Of a stretch of DNA of 64,000 nt, positions 1 through 7,831 are shown in pieces. The notes under the pieces were generated by a model that did no database searches, was not told where the DNA came from, and saw only the letters and a list, made by a program, of their open reading frames with translations. The translations under genes were made by a program, and so were the position numbers. Origin of the DNA: Clostridia bacterium (GTDB lineage Bacteria > Bacillota > Clostridia > Oscillospirales > Acutalibacteraceae); the NCBI GenBank assembly GCA_017409265.1, contig JAFQSY010000039.1:1-64000 (forward strand), read 5' to 3'. Positions within the stretch are counted from its first letter, which is position 1, and every line of letters begins with the position of its first letter.

Positions 1-124
1 GTGCAAACCCCCGGCTCAGCCGGGGGTTATGATTTGAAACTATTGATATGCAAGGGTTTGGGATAGCTGAATAAGAACCCCTCACGCATTGCGTTCGGGA
101 ACCTTGTTGCTTCGCAATAACAAT

Positions 125-156
125 ACCGCAGTCGACACTATTGTATCAACTGCGGT
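125..156 (-). terminator. Hairpin, possible terminator
   Basis: Arms 125-138 and 143-156 pair over 14 positions around a 4-nt loop. Read on the minus strand the two mismatches become G-U wobbles, and the stem is followed by an AUUGUUAUUG tail, so a leftward terminator or processed RNA end is the better reading. The tail is only moderately U-rich. Confidence 0.35.
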
Positions 157-162
157 TTCTTT

Positions 163-180
163 TCTGGCGGAGAGTTAGGG
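163..180. repeat. 18-bp direct repeat of tRNA-Ser 3' end (distal copy)
   Basis: TCTGGCGGAGAGTTAGGG at 163-180 is identical to 362-379, which covers the encoded CCA, the 3' acceptor strand and the start of the T arm of tRNA-Ser. The copy lies 199 bp beyond the 3' end of the tRNA, where the outer att copy of a tRNA-integrating element would sit. Only repeat debris lies between the copies, so this may be a scar. Confidence 0.6.
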
Positions 181-323
181 TAAATGCAGGTTGAATTTCT
201 CTTAAAGTTCGACATTCGGCTGCTTGTGCCGTATTTGGGCACGGAGCAACTCGACGGGCTAAAAACATTCCCCCGGAATGTTTTCTTAACGCCCTTTCGA
301 ATCCCAAACTCTTACTTATAAAT

Positions 324-361
324 TTTAAGAGCATAGCAACATATGTTGCTATGCTCTTAAA
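324..361. terminator. Perfect 38-bp palindrome after tRNA-Ser
   Basis: Arms 324-340 and 345-361 are perfect 17-nt inverted repeats around ATAT, which is itself palindromic. The structure begins 2 bp after the encoded CCA of the leftward tRNA-Ser, so it would fold in the tRNA precursor and may act as terminator or processing signal. On the minus strand it is followed by AATTTATAAG rather than a pure U tract. Confidence 0.5.
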
Positions 362-363
362 TC

Positions 364-451
364 TGGCGGAGAGTTAGGGATTCGAACCCTAGGTGAGTTT
401 CCCCACACAGCATTTCGAGTGCTGCACCTTCGACCACTCGGACAACTCTCC
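364..451 (-). tRNA. tRNA-Ser(CGA)
   Basis: The minus strand folds as a class II tRNA: acceptor GGAGAGT pairing with ACTCTCC, a D arm, an anticodon stem GCAGC/GCTG-type with loop CTCGAAA giving anticodon CGA, a long variable arm typical of serine tRNA, and a T arm containing GGTTCGAATCC. The discriminator is G and CCA is encoded at 366-364. It reads UCG codons. Identity is clear from the anticodon and the long variable arm. Confidence 0.95.
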
Positions 452-519
452 GGATATTGAATTTTTCAACTCAAATATTCTATCAAATTAAAAACGCTTT
501 GTCAATTGCTTTGACGAAA

Positions 520-1626
520 TTATTTTATGGCTGCCCAAAGCGCAAGGTTAAAAGCAAGGAAGATTATATTGACTGCCGTAAAAAAGAGGATATATCTGCC
601 GGCGGAAACTTTTTCTTTTATTACATATTTAAATGATATAAGGCTTGCCATTGAGGCGATAAGAGTGCCGAGGCCGCCAAGATTGACTCCGATAAGCAGG
701 TCTGCGGCGTTTTTCGTAAATCCCGAAAGAAGAATTGCGGCAGGAACATTTGAAAAAATCTGACTTGATGCCACTCCGACAAGAACCTCGTTTCCGTTTA
801 CGATTGAATGCAGAAAGTCGCTGACGGGTGCAATGTTTTTGAGATTGCCGATAAATATGAATAAAAATGTGAAGGTCAGAAGAAGTGAGTAATCGACCTT
901 TGTGAGTGTTTTGCGGTCAAAAATTAAAACGGCTGCAATAGAAACAGCAAGAGTGATTTCAAACGGAATAATGCGGAAAACCGTAAGAAGCGCTGCGATA
1001 AACAAAACGGAATAGATAATGCACAGCTTGTAATCTGCTTTTTCTTTGTTTGTTTCGGATGAAAATTCAATCTTTTCTTTTTTGATAAAGAGTGAGAAAA
1101 TAACTGTCAGAATCAGTGAAAGTGTAGCATAGGGTAGCAGGACTTTGAAAAATTCCGCGGTTTTCATTTCAAATGAAGAGAAAAGATAGAGATTCTGAGG
1201 ATTACCTACGGGGGTGAGCATGCTGCCGAGGTTTGCGGCTATTGTTTCGAGTGTTACAAGTGGAATGAGCAGATGGTTTTTATTTGAAAGATTCAGAATT
1301 ATAACCGAAAACGGAACAAAGGTTATCAGTGCAACGTCATTTGTTATTGCCATTGAGGAAAAGAAGCACAGCAGGCTTAATGTGAGGCAAAGGTTGCGCG
1401 AGGTTGATGCGAATGAAAGCAGCTTTGAGGCGAGCGTTTTAAAAATTCCGAGCTTATTAAAACCTGCCATGACTGCCATTAGGCAGAAAAGCAGGGCAAG
1501 AGTACGGAAATCTATGTAGCCGATATAATCTGTGCTTGGCTTTATTATAAAAGCCGATGCGGCTGCGAGAATAAACGAAATTATCAGCACAGCTTCATTT
1601 TTTAAGAAATTTTTGATTTTGCTCAT
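520..1626 (-). CDS. SLC13/ArsB-type anion permease
   Basis: A 368-residue polytopic membrane protein with about ten hydrophobic segments, of the citrate-transporter-like (CitMHS/ArsB/SLC13) ion transporter superfamily. Family-like features are the ITNDVALITFVP segment near residue 115, a typical pore-hairpin signature, and ANLGSMLTPVGNPQNL near 130, the conserved GNPQN motif. A second hairpin-like SNVPAAILLSG lies near 292. The substrate (dicarboxylate, arsenite or other anion) cannot be told from sequence. An AGGGTGAT site precedes the ATG. The gene stands alone between two tRNA genes read in the same direction. The family call is firm; a specific ArsB or citrate role is not supported. Confidence 0.8.
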   Translation of the reverse strand: MSKIKNFLKNEAVLIISFILAAASAFIIKPSTDYIGYIDFRTLALLFCLMAVMAGFNKLGIFKTLASKLLSFASTSRNLCLTLSLLCFFSSMAITNDVALITFVPFSVIILNLSNKNHLLIPLVTLETIAANLGSMLTPVGNPQNLYLFSSFEMKTAEFFKVLLPYATLSLILTVIFSLFIKKEKIEFSSETNKEKADYKLCIIYSVLFIAALLTVFRIIPFEITLAVSIAAVLIFDRKTLTKVDYSLLLTFTFLFIFIGNLKNIAPVSDFLHSIVNGNEVLVGVASSQIFSNVPAAILLSGFTKNAADLLIGVNLGGLGTLIASMASLISFKYVIKEKVSAGRYILFFTAVNIIFLAFNLALWAAIK

Positions 1627-1661
1627 GTAAAAATCACCCTAATGCGTTGCTTCTTTTTATT

Positions 1662-1696
1662 AAAAAAGGCTTAACGAAATTCGTTAAGCCTTTTTT
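1662..1696. terminator. Intrinsic terminator after tRNA-Thr
   Basis: AAAAAAGGCTTAACGAA and TTCGTTAAGCCTTTTTT form a long stem flanked by A and T tracts. It directly follows the CCA end of the leftward tRNA-Thr and precedes the permease gene, so it ends tRNA transcription. Confidence 0.85.
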
Positions 1697-1771
1697 GGAG
1701 CTACTGGTCGGACTCGAACCGACGGCCTGCGCATTACGAATGCGCTGCTCTACCAACTGAGCCACAGTAGC
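1696..1771 (-). tRNA. tRNA-Thr(CGT)
   Basis: A 76-nt cloverleaf on the minus strand: acceptor GCTACTG pairing with CAGTAGC, discriminator T, encoded CCA; D arm GGCTCAGTTGGTAGAGC; anticodon stem GCGCA/TGCGC with loop TTCGTAA giving anticodon CGT; T arm GTCGGTTCGAGTCCGAC. It reads ACG codons. The terminator begins at its last base. Confidence 0.96.
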
Positions 1772-1928
1772 TTATATTTCTTCGGTCTGCAGAATATTAT
1801 AAATGATAGACAAGGATTTTGCAAGAGTTTTTTATTAATTTTAATTTTTATACGTTATATCAGACGATTTGTTACAGTTTGGCAACAAAAGCTTTACAAA
1901 ATAGATATCATTTATTACAAAAGAAGTC

Positions 1929-1957
1929 TTGATTTTGCGGCTGAAATAAGATATTCT
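1929..1957 (+). promoter_or_regulatory. Sigma-A-like promoter
   Basis: TTGATT at 1929-1934 and TATTCT at 1952-1957 are separated by 17 bp, about 45 bp upstream of the lipoprotein start and its CGGAGGAG ribosome binding site. Confidence 0.5.
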
Positions 1958-2004
1958 ATATAAGGAAAGTTTATTCCGACACTAATCCTTTCGGAGGAGA
2001 ACAT

Positions 2005-3030
2005 ATGAAGAAAAATATAGTTGCAATAATTCTTGTTTTTACTCTTTTGATGAGCTTTGCCGCTTGCCGTAAGATTGAAAAGGCGCCGAACTTTGAGATT
2101 GAAAGTCAGGCATATATTGTTGATGCCGAAGGCGAAACAAGAAAGATTTATCAGAATAACGGCGAATATTTCTATTATGATGCAGACGGTAACAGACAGC
2201 CTGCAAATCCGAACGACGTTGTTATTGAAACAACAAAGGTTCCCAAAACCGAAGCTCCGACCCTGACTCCTGAAGCGCAGTCTTTCTTTGATTCTTTTGG
2301 AAATGTGGAGTCAATGGAAGACTTTGAGGACATGATTGAGGCTGACGTTACTCAACCCGAGCTCAACATTGACGAGGTTATTCCTGAGGATGCGTTCAAC
2401 GAAATTGACGTTGAGATGGGTTCCGACGGTAAGCCCGAGCATGAAAACAGCTCTGTTGACTATGAAGAAGTTCTGAAAAAAGAAACATTTACCATTGACA
2501 TCACCATGAAAACAAAGACCAACGGTGTTGAAATGGTTATGCCGATAGTGTTTATGCGCAACAATAAGGACCTTTTTATTGAAACCGCAATCCCGAAAGA
2601 GGATGGCAAGGGCAGTGTCAGGGTCAATATGATTTTCCTTGACGGCACTTGCTATATGGTAATTCCTTCGATGAGAGCGTATATGTCAATTCCCAAGGAA
2701 ACACTTGGTGAAATGATTCCCGAGGATGCTTTTGATATCATTGATGAAGAGATTACGGGTAATTATGTTTCAAGCGGTGAGGTTGTTTATGAAGGCGAGA
2801 AATACATCTGTGATGTTTATGAAAACGAAGGAACAACCGTAAAACGCTATTATCAGGACGGAATGCTCAAGAGAGAAGAGAGTGTTAACGGAGAGAATAT
2901 CACGATTATTGAATATAACGAAGTTACAACGAATGTTGACAAGTCGAAGTTTGCAGCTCCGAAGAATTATCTTGATTTGACAACCATGATGGGCAACAAC
3001 TTTGACCCTAATTCACTTGTTAACGGATAA
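2005..3030 (+). CDS. Putative lipoprotein
   Basis: A 341-residue protein with a lipoprotein signal: positively charged start, hydrophobic stretch to about residue 18, and FAAC placing the lipidated cysteine at residue 21. The mature part opens with an acidic, Pro/Thr-rich linker (about 30-155) and then a beta-rich domain (about 155-330) containing the conserved-looking IFLDGTCYMVIPSMRAYM. This outline resembles DUF-type extracytoplasmic lipoproteins of clostridia, but I cannot assign a function. A CGGAGGAG site lies 6-7 bp before the ATG. The stop codon overlaps the start of the SDR gene, so the two are translationally coupled. Confidence 0.75.
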   Translation: MKKNIVAIILVFTLLMSFAACRKIEKAPNFEIESQAYIVDAEGETRKIYQNNGEYFYYDADGNRQPANPNDVVIETTKVPKTEAPTLTPEAQSFFDSFGNVESMEDFEDMIEADVTQPELNIDEVIPEDAFNEIDVEMGSDGKPEHENSSVDYEEVLKKETFTIDITMKTKTNGVEMVMPIVFMRNNKDLFIETAIPKEDGKGSVRVNMIFLDGTCYMVIPSMRAYMSIPKETLGEMIPEDAFDIIDEEITGNYVSSGEVVYEGEKYICDVYENEGTTVKRYYQDGMLKREESVNGENITIIEYNEVTTNVDKSKFAAPKNYLDLTTMMGNNFDPNSLVNG

Positions 3031-3764
3031 TGATGAAAAAGTGTGCATTGATAACGGGAGCATCCGGCGGAATCGGCAGCGAAATTGCTCTTCGTCTGGC
3101 AAAGGACGGCTTTGAAATTGCCGCATGTTACTGCTCTGATGAAAACGGAATAAGAGAGCTTGAAGAAAAACTTTCGCAGACGGAAACACGTTTTAAAACA
3201 TATAAAGCGGATGTTGCCGATTATGAAGAAATCAAAAAAGTTTTTGCAGACGCCACCGAATATTTCGGCGGCGTTTCTGTGCTTGTCAATAACGCAGGAA
3301 TTTCCCAACAGAAGTTATTTACGGATATTACGCAAGAGGATTTTGACCGCATTACCGCGGTGAATTTCAAGGGCGTTTTCAATTGCTGTCAGTGTGCGGT
3401 GCCGTTTATGATAAGAAAAAAAAGCGGAAAAATTATAAATATCTCTTCAATGTGGGGTGTTTACGGAGCATCCTGCGAAACAGTTTATTCGGCAACGAAG
3501 GCGGCGGTTATCGGTTTTTCAAAGGCTCTTGCAAGAGAGCTTGCTCCGAGCAATATTCAGGTTAACTGTGTTGCCCCCGGTGCGGTTGATACCAAAATGA
3601 ACAACAATCTTCATGCGGATGAGAAAAAGGCTTTTGCAGAAGAGATACCTATGGGAAGGTTCGGAACGGCAGCAGAAATTGCGGGAGTTGTTTCATTTTT
3701 GGCAAGTGACGACTCAGATTATGTTACCGCACAGGTTATTACAGCCGACGGCGGACTTACATGA
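3030..3764 (+). CDS. SDR-family oxidoreductase (FabG-like)
   Basis: A 244-residue short-chain dehydrogenase/reductase. Visible family motifs: nucleotide-binding TGASGGIG (residues 8-15), NNAG (about 88-91), the catalytic serine in NISSMWG (about 138), YSATKAA with Tyr/Lys (about 152-156), and the PG motif in NCVAPGAV. Length and motifs match 3-oxoacyl-ACP reductases. With no other fatty-acid genes nearby and a lipoprotein upstream, the real substrate is open. The start overlaps the previous stop (TAATGATG); ATG at 3033 is the alternative. No separate ribosome binding site is evident, suggesting coupled translation. Confidence 0.85.
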   Translation: MMKKCALITGASGGIGSEIALRLAKDGFEIAACYCSDENGIRELEEKLSQTETRFKTYKADVADYEEIKKVFADATEYFGGVSVLVNNAGISQQKLFTDITQEDFDRITAVNFKGVFNCCQCAVPFMIRKKSGKIINISSMWGVYGASCETVYSATKAAVIGFSKALARELAPSNIQVNCVAPGAVDTKMNNNLHADEKKAFAEEIPMGRFGTAAEIAGVVSFLASDDSDYVTAQVITADGGLT

Positions 3765-3824
3765 TTTCAGGTCTAATGGTCATAATGCCGAAAATAAGCG
3801 TGTCATTTTAGTTATAGTTCACAA

Positions 3825-3853
3825 TTGATTTAGTGCTGTTTGTATGGTAGAAT
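3825..3853 (+). promoter_or_regulatory. Sigma-A-like promoter
   Basis: TTGATT at 3825-3830, 17-bp spacer, TAGAAT at 3848-3853, placed about 38 bp before the zinc-ribbon membrane protein gene and its TTGGAGGAG site. Confidence 0.6.
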
Positions 3854-3890
3854 AAATATTGTTATATAACCTTGATTTGGAGGAGAAAAT

Positions 3891-4751
3891 ATGGCTAACT
3901 GTCCGAAATGTGGTAGAAAGCTCACTATATTAGATTGGCGCCCCAATTGTCCGGAGTGCGGAGTCAACCTTGTTTATTACGGAATGGAAGAAAGACTACT
4001 TAACGAGGCTGACGCAGCAGAAGCAGAGCATGCCAGACTTCAGAAGAGAATTGACAGACTTAAGGCTTCGTTCATAGGCTCAAAGCTGACAATAATCAGA
4101 ATAGTTCTTTCAATTCTTCCCATTGCGGCGCTGTTGCTTCCGCTTTGTAACGTTACATACAGCGGTCCGTTTATTGAAGAGACAACAACGGGTGTTAATG
4201 CAATCGAGATTTATAATCTTGTTTCATCTCTTGATTTTGATGCGCTCTTCACCATGATTGGCTCGTCGCTTCTCGGAACAAGCTTTATCGGATACGCAGG
4301 CGCATTGGTCTGCATTCTTCTTTCGCTTGTTATGGTTATCGTAAGCCTTCTTATGCTTATGCTGGCTTGCTCGCCCAAGGGTAATCCCAGAAACATAACT
4401 CTTAATTCAATTGCAATTGTTTTGGCAGCAGCATCAGCCATTTTCTTTACTGTATTTTCAAACGGTATTTCAGCAGTATTCCCCGAGTTTATCAGCGGTT
4501 CGGTAGGCATCGGCATATTTGTTTATATTGCAGCACTCGTTCTCCTTCTCGGCATTAACATTGTTATTGCAAAGAAAGGCGTTGAGGTTAAGTATAAGCA
4601 GTGCTTTGTCGGCGGACTTCCTGCAGAAGAATATTTTGAGCTTGTTGAAAAAGGAACAGATATCAAAATAATCCGTGAAAAGATGGCTGTTGCTCTTGAA
4701 GCTAAAGAAGCGGAAAAGAACAAAGAGAAAAAAGAAGAAGTCAAAGCATAA
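3891..4751 (+). CDS. Zinc-ribbon membrane protein
   Basis: A 286-residue protein of unknown function. The N-terminus has a zinc ribbon, CPKCG (residues 4-8) and CPECG (about 20-24), followed by a charged helix (about 38-60) and four predicted membrane segments (about 65-85, 128-160, 168-190, 205-227). The tail is a Lys/Glu-rich coiled-coil-like region (about 250-286). The cytosolic zinc ribbon with a TM core suggests a membrane-linked regulatory or scaffold protein; this is inference. It has its own promoter and strong ribosome binding site and stands alone, facing the LCP gene. Confidence 0.7.
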   Translation: MANCPKCGRKLTILDWRPNCPECGVNLVYYGMEERLLNEADAAEAEHARLQKRIDRLKASFIGSKLTIIRIVLSILPIAALLLPLCNVTYSGPFIEETTTGVNAIEIYNLVSSLDFDALFTMIGSSLLGTSFIGYAGALVCILLSLVMVIVSLLMLMLACSPKGNPRNITLNSIAIVLAAASAIFFTVFSNGISAVFPEFISGSVGIGIFVYIAALVLLLGINIVIAKKGVEVKYKQCFVGGLPAEEYFELVEKGTDIKIIREKMAVALEAKEAEKNKEKKEEVKA

Positions 4752-4763
4752 ATAAATAGAATT

Positions 4764-4797
4764 TAAGCCCGCTGTCTGTGACAGCGGGCTTATTTTA
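4764..4797. terminator. Intrinsic terminator, convergent genes
   Basis: AAGCCCGCTGTC and GACAGCGGGCTT form a GC-rich stem followed by TATTTTAAT on the plus strand. It lies between the convergent zinc-ribbon gene and the LCP gene and may serve both; its distal edge overlaps the stop of the LCP gene. Confidence 0.8.
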
Positions 4798-6321
4798 ATA
4801 GTATTCTTCAGCATCAGGCAAAGTGGTTTCATCACCGTTAGTATTTTCTTCTGGATATTCATAGGATTCATCTGAAGAGTCTTGTGAAAAATATTCGGTT
4901 GTTTCTTCGTAATAATAGAAATCCTGGGTGGTTTCTTCTCCGTTAAAGTGAGGAAGGGTCGGCTTGCGGTTATCGTCGCCTATCCAATTGAAAATATTTT
5001 TTCTTGTTGTTTCCTCTTCTTCGTAATAATGAGTTTCGTATTCGGTTGATTCTTCCTCTGTTGTTTCTTCATAATTTCCGCCTGTGGAAACAGATCCCTT
5101 GGCGAGGTCAATTGCGGAAACATGGGTCAGCGGATTTATTTCTATATTTGTCTGATTGTAAAGTGCAAGCTGAAGATCTCTTGCGGCGGTTATATAATCA
5201 ACTATCCAGACGAAAAGCCTTCCCGTATAAGTCTGGAAATAATCAACGCCGTAGCGGTGCTGTTCATCGGGGTATGCCTGGCTTGCAATTTCATATTGCA
5301 GCCAGCCGTCGCTTAAGGCTTGAGTACCGAGAGAGATAATCTGGCTTGTTTTGAGATTTGTTGTAACATAAGGCAGGAAGGTCTGTATTGCGTTGTTAAG
5401 ATCGCCAACCGAGGATCCCTTCACCTGGTTTATCAGCGATGAGATAAGTTCACGCTGTCTTCTTGTTCTTTCAACCTCGCTGTCAAGCTTTCTGATTCTT
5501 GCGTAAATCAGAGCCTGTTCACCGTTGAGATGAACGCTTTCGCCACTTGTGAAGCCCTTGATTCGGGTTGTGCGGTTCATGTATCTCGCCTCTTCCTCGG
5601 TAATCGGAACAGAGATTCCGCCGAGAGCATCAACCGCCGCGACAAATGATTCATAATTAATTGAAACGTAATAATCAATTTTAACTTTATAGTTGTTTGA
5701 GAGAACCTCCATCAGCTTTGCAGCGCCGCCCCATGCGTAGGAGTGGTTGGTTTTGTCGAATCTTTCGCTGCCGTTGATATCCATATAGGTATATGAATCG
5801 CGGAGAAAGGATGTTATTGTTATTTTTTTGGTTTTCGTGTTGACGGAAACGAGCATTGTTGAGTCTGAACGGTGAGAACCGTCCTCGTTATCTTCACCGA
5901 TGAGAAGAACGTTGATAACCTTTTTGCTGTGGATTTTTTCGCCGTTGTTGGTTGCCCACGAACGGAGAAGGTCCTTGATTGAGTTTGCATATGCAATGTC
6001 TGCGATGCTGTTAAAAGACACATCCTCATCTTCGGCAATATCTTCAACAAAGGTTGCATCGGGATTTCCTGAGTGGCCTTCGTCGTGGTTAATGAGCGAG
6101 AACAGCTTACGTACATATGCTCCGCCGAGAGCGGAAACAACAAGTACAAGGCATATACAGATGCTCATAAGTGCCTTGAGATTGCGCTTATGATTTTTAA
6201 GAAAAAACGTTTTGAATTTAAAATTCCAGAAATGGCTCATTTTGTTTTTAAAGCCCTTTGGGGTGCTGTAACTGGAAATATCCTCGTAGCCGCCCGTGCT
6301 TTTTTTCTTTTTGGGGGACAA
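4795..6321 (-). CDS. LytR-CpsA-Psr (LCP) family protein
   Basis: LCP enzymes transfer undecaprenyl-linked glycopolymers to peptidoglycan outside the cell. This 508-residue protein has a basic cytosolic N-terminus, one membrane segment (about 48-68) and an LCP domain (about 115-340) with characteristic segments VLLIGEDNEDGSHRSDSTML (lipid phosphate/Mg binding Asp and Arg), SFLRDSYTY, and YARIRKLDSEVERTRRQREL (conserved Arg). The last 90 residues are a Glu/Thr/Tyr-rich tail, unusual in length. The start is TTG at 6321, chosen because AGGTGAT lies just upstream. A promoter is visible at 6382-6410. Substrate polymer unknown. Confidence 0.88.
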   Translation of the reverse strand: MSPKKKKSTGGYEDISSYSTPKGFKNKMSHFWNFKFKTFFLKNHKRNLKALMSICICLVLVVSALGGAYVRKLFSLINHDEGHSGNPDATFVEDIAEDEDVSFNSIADIAYANSIKDLLRSWATNNGEKIHSKKVINVLLIGEDNEDGSHRSDSTMLVSVNTKTKKITITSFLRDSYTYMDINGSERFDKTNHSYAWGGAAKLMEVLSNNYKVKIDYYVSINYESFVAAVDALGGISVPITEEEARYMNRTTRIKGFTSGESVHLNGEQALIYARIRKLDSEVERTRRQRELISSLINQVKGSSVGDLNNAIQTFLPYVTTNLKTSQIISLGTQALSDGWLQYEIASQAYPDEQHRYGVDYFQTYTGRLFVWIVDYITAARDLQLALYNQTNIEINPLTHVSAIDLAKGSVSTGGNYEETTEEESTEYETHYYEEEETTRKNIFNWIGDDNRKPTLPHFNGEETTQDFYYYEETTEYFSQDSSDESYEYPEENTNGDETTLPDAEEYY

Positions 6322-6381
6322 ATTATCACCTACAAACCGATTAATCTATATTAAGTACATAATAATCCATTATTAACTGAA

Positions 6382-6410
6382 ATTATATCATAAATAATCC
6401 TAAAAGTTAA
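6382..6410 (-). promoter_or_regulatory. Sigma-A-like promoter for LCP gene
   Basis: On the minus strand TTAACT (6410-6405) and TATAAT (6387-6382) are 17 bp apart, about 60 bp before the TTG start. Confidence 0.55.
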
Positions 6411-6492
6411 CAGTAATTAAAGAATTTGTTTGAAAAATTTTTGTAAATATATAAACATATTTTGTGTATTTTGTCATAATTAATAAATAATA

Positions 6493-6526
6493 CAGCCGCC
6501 TTTCTGTTTCGGGAAAGACAGCTGTC
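6493..6526 (-). terminator. Terminator after polysaccharide deacetylase
   Basis: Imperfect stem (ACAGC..CTTTC with GAAAG..GCTGT) around a TGTTTCGG loop just beyond the stop codon of the leftward deacetylase gene. Confidence 0.5.
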
Positions 6527-6531
6527 AAATT

Positions 6532-7578
6532 TTATTTTACAAGATATGCTGCGTTTACCCAGCCGCTTGCAAAGCTTGTATCAACGAAAGCCCAGCCGGG
6601 AACGGATTTGATAACCTTTACGGTATCGCCGCTTGAAAGCTTTGCGATGCTTTGAGAATCCTTTTTAGGCTCAATTCGGATATTGAGTGAGCCTCCGTTG
6701 GTTTTAACGGTGTATTCACCTGCTTCAAGGGTAACCGAAGAATCAGTCTGCGGTTGAACAAATTCAACGGAATAATAAACCTCTCCGTTTTTGAGCGGAA
6801 CACCGTAGGCTTCATACATTTCGCTGACGGTTACAAGCTTAAAACCTTTTTCGACAAGACCGGGTATAATTAACTCGCTCAAATCTGCGGTGAATCCGTA
6901 AATATCATGCATGAGAACAATGTCGCCTTTTTGGGCGTTGTTTACAACATCATCGGCAATTCTGTGAAGCTCCGCATTTCTTTCTTCGTCAGTTCTGCCT
7001 TCATGAGAAGCGTCCTTTGATTTCCAATCCTCGGTATCTATTGACCATTGAATCAGAGGCATCCCGATATTGTTGGTTACACCTTTGAATGCACCTCCGG
7101 GGGCTCTGAAAAGAACCGGTTTTATGCCTGTAAGCGAAAAAATAAGCTCGTTGGGCTTGTCCACCTGTTCACGGAGAACGGAAGAACTGCACTTTGTAAG
7201 ATTTTTGTGGCTGTCGGAGTGGTTTCCGATTTCGCAGCCGATTGACTGGGTGCGTTTGATTGTGTCAATATTTTTTTCAATATTATAACCAACAACAAAG
7301 AAGGTTGCGTGACTGTTGTGCTTTTCAAGAATATCAAGAATTTTGTTGGTTTGAGTCGGGTTTGGTCCGTCATCATAGGTGAGTGCGATGAGTTTATCCT
7401 CGCTTGAATACGGAGATTGAGCTTCAGTTTGAGAAACTGTTTGTTTTTCGGGTGTTACAGCTATATCGGAGCCACCCTCACCGTTCGGCAAAGGCTTGTC
7501 ATCGCCCATGCATCCTGTGAAAATCATCATGGCAGTCAGAAGTAAAACCATGACAGAAACGATTTTTGATTTCTTCAT
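6532..7578 (-). CDS. Polysaccharide deacetylase with SH3b domain
   Basis: A 348-residue secreted lipoprotein (lipobox FTGC near residue 23). The NodB-homology domain (about 65-245) carries the carbohydrate esterase 4 metal and catalytic motifs: LTYDDGP (Asp-Asp), HSDSH (metal His), FRAPGGA, and a downstream LMHDIYG (catalytic His). The C-terminal 65 residues form a bacterial SH3 domain (TVKTNGGSLNIRIEPK, SGWVNAAYL) typical of cell-wall binding. Predicted role: de-N-acetylation of peptidoglycan or another surface glycan. A longer frame begins at 7614, but GTGGGGA sits 8 bp before ATG 7578 and that start gives a clean signal peptide. Confidence 0.88.
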   Translation of the reverse strand: MKKSKIVSVMVLLLTAMMIFTGCMGDDKPLPNGEGGSDIAVTPEKQTVSQTEAQSPYSSEDKLIALTYDDGPNPTQTNKILDILEKHNSHATFFVVGYNIEKNIDTIKRTQSIGCEIGNHSDSHKNLTKCSSSVLREQVDKPNELIFSLTGIKPVLFRAPGGAFKGVTNNIGMPLIQWSIDTEDWKSKDASHEGRTDEERNAELHRIADDVVNNAQKGDIVLMHDIYGFTADLSELIIPGLVEKGFKLVTVSEMYEAYGVPLKNGEVYYSVEFVQPQTDSSVTLEAGEYTVKTNGGSLNIRIEPKKDSQSIAKLSSGDTVKVIKSVPGWAFVDTSFASGWVNAAYLVK

Positions 7579-7750
7579 TAAAAAATCCCCACATAATGTT
7601 ATTTTATACTGCAAATGGAATTATATTACTTTAACGGAAATTTAATTTTACAAATTAGAAAAAAGATGACATTTAAGAATTTATTAATTATTTTGTAATA
7701 AATTGTCGCAATAATTCATTTTTGACTGATAAAAAAGTGCATTCTTTTTC

Positions 7751-7779
7751 TTGAATATAGAGAAAAGATTTGGTATAAT
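7751..7779 (+). promoter_or_regulatory. Sigma-A promoter of murD-like gene
   Basis: TTGAAT (7751-7756), 17-bp spacer ending TGG, TATAAT (7774-7779); about 50 bp upstream of the start codon. Confidence 0.75.
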
Positions 7780-7831
7780 AATATGAAATGCAAATTTAAC
7801 GGCATGCCTGCGGCAAGGAGATGCAAAAATT

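Larger units (their letters stand above)
1..363. other. Gene-free left edge with structured repeats
   Basis: I see no convincing gene here. The stretch holds a GC-rich hairpin at 6-28 (arms of CCCCCGGC type), a hairpin at 125-156, an 18-bp copy of the tRNA-Ser 3' end at 163-180, and a perfect palindrome at 324-361. A 62-codon open frame on the minus strand (146-334) crosses the repeat copy. It has no clear ribosome binding site and its end is simply translated tRNA-like sequence, so I do not call it as a gene. The layout looks like repeat debris downstream of a tRNA gene. Confidence 0.5.

Noticed and set aside
146-334. 62-codon open frame on the minus strand near tRNA-Ser
   Set aside because: It crosses the tRNA-derived repeat, has no convincing ribosome binding site and lies in repeat-rich sequence; it looks like noncoding repeat read as protein.
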